Assembly (NCBI GenBank): GCA_022511055.1 | Contig: JAFLSH010000186.1 | Span: forward strand, 1-5,556 | DNA length: 5,556 nucleotides | Reading direction: 5' to 3' | Origin: Prevotella sp. | GTDB lineage: Bacteria; Bacteroidota; Bacteroidia; Bacteroidales; Bacteroidaceae | Shown here: piece by piece, positions 1-5,556 of the stretch | How the letters are laid out: each line of letters starts with the position of its first letter | How positions within the stretch are numbered: position 1 is the first letter of the stretch | Translations under genes and position numbers: made by a program | The notes under the pieces: model-generated | Seen by the model: only the letters and a program-made list of their open reading frames with translations | Database searches by the model: none | What the model was told of the DNA's origin: nothing

Positions 1-2660
1 TTGCGCACCTCCATTCTCTGCTCTGTATCGTTGATTGTTACGATGTTATGTGGGGTAGTTCCCATTTTTGATGGCGCAATGAAGAGTGTGTTGTCAAGTG
101 CCGAGAAATCTTTTGCCGTACTATGGATTCGGCTCTGTGATTGTTCTTCCCATTGCAGCAGCTGCTCGTTGTCTGTGCGTTCCATATGGAAGGGCATGCC
201 TATGTTGAACAAGTCTTGGTCTTCACTTTCGCCCAGAACCTGAATAACATTGGCAAACCCTACAGAGCGGAACCAATTAAGATCGATACTGCCATTCCTA
301 CCCTCTTTCGGAGCCAGGATAAGTATTTCGCGGGCACGGGTCACTCCCACATACAGCAAACGTGCGGCTTCGGCTTTACTTTGTTCCAACATGCTATCCC
401 AGAGCGGATGCTGCTGTAGCCTTGATACGATAGCATTCTTAACATCTCCACTTGTTCCATAAATATTGCGCACCAATGAAATGGTCATAGGCGGATTGGT
501 GTTTTCTGCGGTTGGCTGTTGGTCACGGTGGGGGTGGCAGCCCAGCATGTTCTTTGTGGCAATGTTGGCCGCATCGGAGGCATTTCGCTCAAGCGACAAC
601 ATAATGACAACTTTCCACTCCAAGCCTTTCGACTTGTGGTAGGTGTAAAGGTACACGCCATTTTCGTTGGCTGCACTATTCTGTTTCTTGCCAGTGAAAA
701 ATTCAATGAAACCACTTACGGTGGCGGGTTGTGCTATCTTGGTGGAATAGTCTTCATACTTTCTTGCCAAGTCAATGAATGCTTGCAGGTTTGCTTCCTC
801 GGCCTGGGCGTTCTCCCAGCTTTGTACGACAGCATATAGGTCGAGTTCGATGACAAGGGTTTCCACGAGTGCGCTGATGCTCTGATGGCTCAGCAAGTTG
901 GTGGCATACTCCTGGTCTTCATTAGATTTGAAACTGCGGAGTTGGGCTAATCGTTTTAAAATGGGAATGTCTTCTAAATAAGAAGACTCGTTATTACTTA
1001 GATAATCAAGGCGATGCTCAATGATTTCTGTTACATGATAGCCTGGTGATGTGAGATATGCAACTTCTGCACGTGCCAGCTGATTAGATGGGGTGGTGAC
1101 AAGTGTTAGTAACGCTTTCAGTAGCCGGCCGGCGCGTGACTCCTTAATATCGCTTGCTTCGCGGCATACAGGCACCTTCAGTTTCTTCAATTCCTCAGCC
1201 AGTTTGTCAAGATGGCTGTTCTCACAAGCCAACACAGCAATATCTTTAGGGTTAATCTTTTCGCGTAAAATCAGCTGTTGAATCTGAAGGGCAAGTGCTT
1301 CATCTTTGTCATATGGCCATAAACGTAGCGGATGCTTAACGTCAGCAGTGTTCCCGTTTTCACTTGGCATGGTCAGTTGGATTTCCTCTTCTGGCATTTG
1401 TTTGAAAATTTCCGTGAAGATGGCATTTGAGAATTTGACCAGTGGCTCCACCGACCGATAAGAGTGTTTCAAAGTCTCTTTGATTTCTATGCTGTCGGCA
1501 ACGGCGCTTGTCAGCTCGGCGTCCGCCCCCCGGAATCCATAGATAGCTTGTTTCTTATCGCCCACATAGCAAGTATTGAGTAAAGAAGAAAGTTTCTGGA
1601 ATATCCGTACCTGTATGGGGTTGGAATCTTGAAACTCATCGACAAAGAGGTGGGTATAGTTCGAGCGGATATCTTGCTGCACTTCTGGCATATCAAGTAA
1701 TAAAAGGAACATCTCTTCCATATCGTTAAAGTCAATCAGGTGATGTTCATCTTTATACTGCCGATACTTCTCCTGCCAACGATTGGCAAGACTGAATATC
1801 AGAGAAGCATATGCTCTTTGGTCTTTTGCATTTTCCTCCGTGAAAATTGTTGCCTCCGCCAGACTTATGGATAGGCGTTTTGTGGCTTCTGTTCCCTTGC
1901 AACGGTCTTTTGCAATGCTTTCCAAATCTGTTAGCTCTTCGATGGAAAGATTACGGTCTTTAAAAGAATTGATGCTTCCCTGTTGTTTTTTTGCCTTCGG
2001 TGTTTGCATTACGCCACGAAGCGCCTCACCAATTTCGGTAATACAATTTTGGGCGTCTTTTTGTATCGTTGAATCTTTTTTTGGCTCCAAGCATTTGATG
2101 AAACTCTCTGTACGCTCTTTGAGACTTTTCCTCAGTTGCTCCTCATCGATGCCATACCACTGCATGAAGTCAAGTACCTTACCGAGATCTTTTTTCCAGA
2201 ACTCATAATTGATGCCAGATTTACGCTCTTGGGAATCATGTGTAATATTGTAGGTTTTAGCATATTTAAACAGGAATTCCCGGTCTTCTTGGGTAAGCAG
2301 ATTCAAGAGTGAATGGTCACGATAAAGCTCAAGTTCTTCTTCTTCCATGGCAGCGGCATCTGGCATAATGCCCAGCAAGTACCAATATTTGGAAAGAAAA
2401 GTGTTTGCCACGGAGTGAATGGTGCCGATAAGGGCGCGTTCCATCTGTTGGGCTTCACGGTGAAGCCCAATGTTGATGAGTTCCTTCTTGGCTTTCTCGC
2501 GCAGTTCCTGTGCTGCCGCCTTAGTGAAGGTAGTCATGATAACTTGGTCAGGAATTAGCATCTTGTCGCGGACCATCTTGGCCACATCGGTTGTAATTCT
2601 GTATGTTTTGCCAGAACCTGCTCCGGCAGTGATGAATGTCTTTTTCATAATGCTCTTCAT
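1..2660 (-). CDS. UvrD/RecB/AddA-like superfamily 1 DNA helicase, 3' end cut by window edge
   Basis: ATP-driven DNA helicase, predicted to be the motor of a two-subunit helicase-nuclease with the upstream gene. I read the frame by hand: it is open from ATG 2660 to the left edge (886 codons, no stop), so the C-terminus is missing. Motifs, numbered from the alternative ATG at 2648 (add 4 for 2660): Walker A AGAGSGKT 8-15; motif Ia TTFTKAAAQEL 39-49; Ic GTIHS 75-79; IDFNDM 305-310, typical of the RecB/AddA branch; Walker B VDEFQD 336-341; GDKKQAIYGFRGAD 363-376; SYRS 396-399; TYHKSKGLEW 669-678; motif VI LLYVGVTRAR 764-773. All catalytic residues expected of an active SF1A motor are present. Walker A lies at the very N-terminus, with no room for a Q-motif segment. 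About 110 residues follow motif VI before the edge, too few to tell whether an AddA-type C-terminal nuclease domain follows. ATG 2660 and ATG 2648 are in frame; 2660 is chosen because it is the first after the upstream stop, 2648 is nearly as likely. Identification as a helicase is firm; subfamily assignment is inference. Confidence 0.95.
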   Translation of the reverse strand, partial: MKSIMKKTFITAGAGSGKTYRITTDVAKMVRDKMLIPDQVIMTTFTKAAAQELREKAKKELINIGLHREAQQMERALIGTIHSVANTFLSKYWYLLGIMPDAAAMEEEELELYRDHSLLNLLTQEDREFLFKYAKTYNITHDSQERKSGINYEFWKKDLGKVLDFMQWYGIDEEQLRKSLKERTESFIKCLEPKKDSTIQKDAQNCITEIGEALRGVMQTPKAKKQQGSINSFKDRNLSIEELTDLESIAKDRCKGTEATKRLSISLAEATIFTEENAKDQRAYASLIFSLANRWQEKYRQYKDEHHLIDFNDMEEMFLLLLDMPEVQQDIRSNYTHLFVDEFQDSNPIQVRIFQKLSSLLNTCYVGDKKQAIYGFRGADAELTSAVADSIEIKETLKHSYRSVEPLVKFSNAIFTEIFKQMPEEEIQLTMPSENGNTADVKHPLRLWPYDKDEALALQIQQLILREKINPKDIAVLACENSHLDKLAEELKKLKVPVCREASDIKESRAGRLLKALLTLVTTPSNQLARAEVAYLTSPGYHVTEIIEHRLDYLSNNESSYLEDIPILKRLAQLRSFKSNEDQEYATNLLSHQSISALVETLVIELDLYAVVQSWENAQAEEANLQAFIDLARKYEDYSTKIAQPATVSGFIEFFTGKKQNSAANENGVYLYTYHKSKGLEWKVVIMLSLERNASDAANIATKNMLGCHPHRDQQPTAENTNPPMTISLVRNIYGTSGDVKNAIVSRLQQHPLWDSMLEQSKAEAARLLYVGVTRAREILILAPKEGRNGSIDLNWFRSVGFANVIQVLGESEDQDLFNIGMPFHMERTDNEQLLQWEEQSQSRIHSTAKDFSALDNTLFIAPSKMGTTPHNIVTINDTEQRMEVR
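2448..2470. repeat. 23-bp perfect palindrome inside the helicase gene
   Basis: The arms TTGGGCTTCAC and GTGAAGCCCAA are perfectly complementary over 11 bp around a single central G at 2459. Pairing stops at 2447/2471. It lies within codons for Ile60 to Gln67 of the helicase (numbering from ATG 2648), between motif Ia and motif Ic. As single-stranded DNA or mRNA it could fold into a stable stem with a small loop. No second copy was noticed elsewhere in the window. Its function, if any, is unknown. Confidence 0.6.
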
Positions 2661-2669
2661 GTTTTTTTA
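2649..2669 (-). other. Nuclease-helicase junction: in-frame, probably translationally coupled
   Basis: The nuclease stop TAA (2669-2667) is followed by AAA AAC and then ATG (2660-2658). A second ATG in the same frame begins at 2648. All these codons are in one reading frame, so a single stop codon separates the two proteins. There is no room for a promoter or terminator, and no Shine-Dalgarno sequence before 2660. The SD-like GAAGAG before 2648 is weak. A terminating ribosome could restart at either ATG without diffusing away, which would keep the two subunits near equal amounts. Confidence 0.7.
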
Positions 2670-5339
2670 GATAGTAAAACATTTATAGTCGGAATACAAG
2701 TTCTCAACTTTGGTTGGATTTTTTGTATCGCTACTTTCTAAGGGATACACGTTTTCGGCCTTGTCATACTCAATTTCATTGATAGGCATATTGTCGGCAG
2801 TCTCTATTCTTCCGTTGTCGATTTCCTTACGCCTTTCAGCGTAGCCATTTCGTAGCTGCTCCATCAAGTCTGCTTCGTAGGCAGGCTCAATCGTAATTTT
2901 CTCGACATTCGTAAATTCATCTGTAGTCAGCAATGTGCCGGCTGGCATGCTAAAATAGGCAGTACGCACAGCTTGTGGATGGTCTTGGCTGTTCTTCATC
3001 AGCATGGCTTGGTAGATGGCTAATTGCAGGGCGCGGTTTTTCTCCAACACGGTTTTGAACTTATCTTTCTTCGTGGCCCATTTCAGGTCAAACACCACTT
3101 CATTGCCGCCTTTGTCACGCAAGACCATGTCAAGATATCCCTGAATGACAACGTTCCCTTGCAGCCCTAAGTCGTGTTCTTCCTTTTGTTCACATTTGAC
3201 GACTGTCAGCCCGTTTCCCTGAATGATGTCAGCCAGCTTACCAACACATTCCCTGAGTTGATATTTTAGCCGTTCTTTGTCCAAATGACGTTCTGGAAGC
3301 AACAGCAATGCGCCTTTCCTGACAAGTGCCCTGTGAAAAGCCTGCTCATATTGCCGTATGACAAAGCTATTGAGCGCCTCATTGCCCCTGTCAGCAGTAA
3401 AGAGATGCTCAATGACTTCATGAGCAACGTTGCCGTATGTCGTATGCAACTTGATTTCTGTCGCGTTGGCATCAGTGAACTGGAGCATGTAGCGCATGAA
3501 GTAGTCAAACGGATTTTGCAGCAGTTTCTCCAGTGATGAGTAACTTTCCGTTTCTCGCCAGCTGAATGGGTGCTTCTCGGCATCGAACTGTATTTCCCGG
3601 TTGTCTTCCTCGCGGTGGTTGTTGATGATTTCTATCTCCTTGGTTGCCAGACTTTCATATAGTTCATCTCCGTTTTCTTTGTTGCTGACGAAGGGCAGCT
3701 GGTAATACAAAGGGTGCGTAGAGAGTTTGGCGGCTCCCTGTTGTTCACACGTTATGACGGTCAGCTTCTTGGTTGTCATGTATATCGGACTTGCCATCAG
3801 CAGATTGGCAAGGTCACTTTCATTCTGTTTATTCCAGTACAGGATGCCATGCTCTTTCAGTTGCTCCAGTTCGTGGTTTGAGAGGAAATCGGTGGAGAGG
3901 GCAGCAGAAATGTCGCCATAGAAATCACACCAGATGGTATTTTCTGCCCTGCTAATCATGTTGGCTGGTTGGCTGATGATGCACCTGCTGCCTACTTGGG
4001 CATTGTAGAGCGCAAAGTCTCCATCTTCATACAGCGACTGCGCCCATTGAATCAGTGTACTGAATGACAATTCTCCTTCGGTTAGCTTGTCAATCTGACT
4101 GAGCAGCGCATCAGTCATTTCTGCCACTTTCGTCAGCTGTGCAATACGGGCATCGCGTGGCTTTGTACCGCTGATTGTGGTGGCACGTTTGGCTGCATAG
4201 GAGCTGATGGCTTTCAGGAATTTTGACAGGCTTGGCGTGTTCAGCTGGTCAGACTCCTCCGCCAATGCCTGTGCGCTGTCATTGTCTCGCAGGTCAAACG
4301 GCAGATATTCGGTATAATTCTTCTTGCGTTGCTCTTTGCTCTTTTTGGACATAGTCTCGCTATTTTCCGTGCAGAACTCCCTTTCCACATAGTCGTTGAT
4401 GCACTCCTGTACCTTTTCGTTGCAGAAACCGCCTTCGCTCACAATTACTTTGGCCAGTTCCCGGCGCAGCTGCCAGTCAAGCGGGCACTCTGGCAGAAAG
4501 AGATATTGCAGGAGTGCGTTCACGTTGAGTGGGCGCTGGAACAATTGGATGGCTAACAGAAACATCTGCGTAATCTGCGGGTTGGCATCTTTCATCTCGC
4601 TGCCGCCAACTGGCTTGCCAAAGGCGTGAAGCCAGTTGTCCAGCCGTTTGTTGTTGCTGTTAATCCACACATGATACTCCTGTGCTTGCTGCTGTGCCAG
4701 CCAGGCTTCAGCTTTCCATTGTTGCGAGAAGTGTATCTCTGTGATGGTTTCGGGTCTCGCTTCTGGGGTGTGCGCATTCTCGGCAATGGTAACGCCTAAG
4801 GATTTCAGGTTGTTAAGCAGTGGTTGAATGTAGTCAGGCAGAAGCTCTTGCCGACAGGGTATCTCGATTGTCAGTTCCTGATAGGCCGAGGGTGTCTTTA
4901 CACTCCCAGAGACCATTAGCTGTACCCGCTCGTTCAACTTTGCCAATAGTGCCGCCCAGCCGTTATCAGTAAACAGTGAGTCAATCTTGGCCAGCGCGTT
5001 AAGTCTTCCGCAGTCTGTCAAGCTGGTGTTGCAGTTCCAGCCCCACATGGAAAGGTTGTCGCGCCACCGCAGCAAAGTCTTGGCGATGCTCATACTGTCA
5101 ATCAGGATGCTCCTGTGGAAAATATTGTCGCCGTTTTGCTTGTCATACCCCAGGAGGGCTTGGTGATAGGCTGTCAGACGTTCCGGGAAAGAGTCCAGTT
5201 GTTGGTGTATACCAGCATGCAGGGCTAATTGGCTCAGCAGCCCTTGGGTTTCCAGCACCTGAACGTCTAAAGCCACGCATTGTTCTTGCATGTTCAGGAA
5301 GTAGTTCCCGCTGTAAAAAGGACAATAAATAATTTTCAT
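2667..5339 (-). CDS. AddB/RexB-like subunit with C-terminal RecB-family PD-(D/E)XK nuclease
   Basis: Complete 890-residue protein, predicted nuclease subunit of an AddAB-like helicase-nuclease. The C-terminal nuclease domain (about 595-800) has the full RecB-family set: entry motif SSLEKLLQNPFDYF 601-614; His640 in YGNVAHEVIEHL; Asp737 in GYLDMVL; Asp751 and Lys753 in DLKW; and QxxxY at Gln772-Tyr776. The metal site should therefore be active. The N-terminal half is helicase-like only by position and analogy: the start MKIIYCPFYSGNYF has no GKT/GKS Walker A and I see no Walker B, so it is probably a scaffold, as in RexB or RecC. A Lys-rich stretch at 331-341 looks like a linker. The stretch IISQPANMISRAENTIWCDF (454-473) lies where AddB proteins carry their degenerate motif V. 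AddB and RexB proteins are usually above 1,000 residues, so this is short, and the AddB iron-sulphur cysteines are absent. Start: the only ATG, with an in-frame TAG 12 codons upstream (5378-5376). The product is likely cotranscribed with the helicase. Cas4-like nucleases share the fold but are far smaller. Confidence 0.92.
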   Translation of the reverse strand: MKIIYCPFYSGNYFLNMQEQCVALDVQVLETQGLLSQLALHAGIHQQLDSFPERLTAYHQALLGYDKQNGDNIFHRSILIDSMSIAKTLLRWRDNLSMWGWNCNTSLTDCGRLNALAKIDSLFTDNGWAALLAKLNERVQLMVSGSVKTPSAYQELTIEIPCRQELLPDYIQPLLNNLKSLGVTIAENAHTPEARPETITEIHFSQQWKAEAWLAQQQAQEYHVWINSNNKRLDNWLHAFGKPVGGSEMKDANPQITQMFLLAIQLFQRPLNVNALLQYLFLPECPLDWQLRRELAKVIVSEGGFCNEKVQECINDYVEREFCTENSETMSKKSKEQRKKNYTEYLPFDLRDNDSAQALAEESDQLNTPSLSKFLKAISSYAAKRATTISGTKPRDARIAQLTKVAEMTDALLSQIDKLTEGELSFSTLIQWAQSLYEDGDFALYNAQVGSRCIISQPANMISRAENTIWCDFYGDISAALSTDFLSNHELEQLKEHGILYWNKQNESDLANLLMASPIYMTTKKLTVITCEQQGAAKLSTHPLYYQLPFVSNKENGDELYESLATKEIEIINNHREEDNREIQFDAEKHPFSWRETESYSSLEKLLQNPFDYFMRYMLQFTDANATEIKLHTTYGNVAHEVIEHLFTADRGNEALNSFVIRQYEQAFHRALVRKGALLLLPERHLDKERLKYQLRECVGKLADIIQGNGLTVVKCEQKEEHDLGLQGNVVIQGYLDMVLRDKGGNEVVFDLKWATKKDKFKTVLEKNRALQLAIYQAMLMKNSQDHPQAVRTAYFSMPAGTLLTTDEFTNVEKITIEPAYEADLMEQLRNGYAERRKEIDNGRIETADNMPINEIEYDKAENVYPLESSDTKNPTKVENLYSDYKCFTI

Positions 5340-5387
5340 AATGAGTATTAAGTTTTTAGATTTTTTCTTGATTTCCTATTTTGGTTG

Positions 5388-5395
5388 CAAAGATA
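5388..5395 (-). promoter_or_regulatory. Bacteroides-type -7 promoter element for the nuclease-helicase operon
   Basis: On the minus strand this reads TATCTTTG, a perfect match to TAnnTTTG, the -7 consensus of the primary sigma factor of Bacteroidota. The element ends 48 bp before the nuclease ATG, which puts a predicted transcript start near 5381-5383 and a leader of roughly 42-44 nt. The -33 element (TTTG about 19-21 bp further upstream) is not recognisable: around 5415-5420 the minus strand reads TGAAGA. That suggests a weak or activator-dependent promoter. The leader is A-rich and has no Shine-Dalgarno sequence before the ATG, as is usual for this phylum. Confidence 0.65.
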
Positions 5396-5426
5396 GCGAA
5401 AAAAATCAGAATAATCTTCATTTTTA

Positions 5427-5443
5427 TACGTATAAATTACGTA
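5427..5443. promoter_or_regulatory. Paired TACGTA dyad upstream of the promoter, candidate operator
   Basis: The sequence is TACGTA-TAAAT-TACGTA: two identical self-complementary hexamers 11 bp apart centre to centre, about one helical turn, so both half-sites face the same side of the DNA. It sits roughly 45-60 bp upstream of the predicted transcript start, just above where a -33 element would be. That is a reasonable position for an activator or a repressor dimer. It is not followed by a T-run on the minus strand, so it is a poor terminator for the upstream gene. The structure is seen directly; the regulatory role is inferred. Confidence 0.4.
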
Positions 5444-5494
5444 GTTGTGGTTTTCTGGTGTTGACTTCTTGGTGTGGAAGTTTCCGCAAGAGAG

Positions 5495-5556
5495 CTACTC
5501 GCGGCTGACCCGCTCATAGAACTCTTTTACCACCGTTTTCATGTCGTCCGCGAGGT
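5495..5556 (-). CDS. 3' end of an unrecognised upstream gene (C-terminal 19 residues)
   Basis: In one minus-strand frame the right edge reads LADDMKTVVKEFYERVSRE followed by TAG (5497-5495). The composition, charged and amphipathic with an ERV..E helix pattern, looks like the C-terminus of a real protein, and the strand agrees with the two genes downstream. The other two minus-strand frames hit stops within this stretch. The gene ends 155 bp before the nuclease start, and a promoter lies between them, so it need not belong to the same operon. I do not recognise the family from so short a tail. The plus strand is also open here (from GTG 5474), which keeps confidence moderate. Confidence 0.5.
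   Translation of the reverse strand, partial: LADDMKTVVKEFYERVSRE

Noticed and set aside
141..839. Plus-strand open frames around 141-419, 250-462 and 519-839
   Set aside because: All are antisense to helicase motifs V and VI, which read cleanly on the minus strand. No start context or domain supports them.
1124..1133. GC-rich palindrome GCCGGCCGGC
   Set aside because: Only 10 bp long and explained by Arg-Ala-Gly-Arg codons of the helicase; easily chance.
1511..1735. Minus-strand open frame of 74 codons
   Set aside because: It is out of frame over Walker B (VDEFQD) and GDKKQAIYGFRGAD of the helicase, so it is a shadow.
1783..2208. Plus-strand open frame of 141 codons
   Set aside because: It lies wholly antisense to the helicase, whose frame is continuous here. 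Its product is rich in Ser, Arg, Phe and Leu with no recognisable motif, as expected of an antisense shadow.
2667..3560. Cas4 or CRISPR-associated nuclease
   Set aside because: The fold is shared, but the protein is 890 residues, lacks the Cas4 cysteines, and no cas genes or CRISPR repeats are present in the window.
3266..3583. Minus-strand open frame of 105 codons in another frame of the nuclease gene
   Set aside because: It overlaps the nuclease domain, where the main frame carries the conserved LEKLLQNPF and YGNVAHE motifs. The alternative product is low in recognisable structure.
5444..5494. Possible terminator for the upstream gene
   Set aside because: I found only an imperfect direct repeat (CACACCAAGAA and CAACACCAGAA on the minus strand), no GC-rich hairpin followed by a T-run.
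5474..5556. Possible plus-strand gene starting at GTG 5474 and running off the right edge
   Set aside because: It has no ATG, promoter or ribosome-binding context, and the minus-strand tail over the same bases agrees with the strand of the other genes.

Overview
The window looks like a piece of a Bacteroidota (probably Bacteroidales) genome. The evidence is a perfect match to the Bacteroides-type -7 promoter element (TAnnTTTG) just upstream of the main gene, AT-rich leaders without a Shine-Dalgarno sequence, and moderate GC content by eye. The genus cannot be fixed from the sequence alone. Everything I can support as coding lies on the minus strand, so the window reads from right to left.

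From the right edge: (1) positions 5556-5495 hold the last 19 codons of an unrecognised gene whose body lies outside the window. (2) A spacer of about 155 bp (5494-5340) carries a promoter and a paired TACGTA dyad that could be an operator. (3) Positions 5339-2667 encode a complete 890-residue protein with a C-terminal RecB-family PD-(D/E)XK nuclease and an apparently motor-dead helicase-like N-terminal part, which makes it AddB/RexB-like. (4) Six bases after its stop codon, a superfamily 1 UvrD/RecB/AddA-type helicase starts at 2660 and runs off the left edge after 886 codons, with all diagnostic helicase motifs present and its C-terminus missing.

The two large genes almost certainly form one transcription unit and one enzyme: a two-subunit helicase-nuclease of AddAB/RecBCD type, in which the helicase drives along DNA and the nuclease subunit cuts. 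Several points separate it from textbook AddAB. The nuclease subunit is short, lacks the cysteines of the AddB iron-sulphur cluster, and has no Walker A. Neither N-terminus resembles what I remember of the housekeeping Bacteroidota pair. I infer an accessory, possibly defence-related, AddAB-like system rather than the core recombination enzyme, but the window contains no second defence gene to support that. The many plus-strand open frames are shadows of these two genes.
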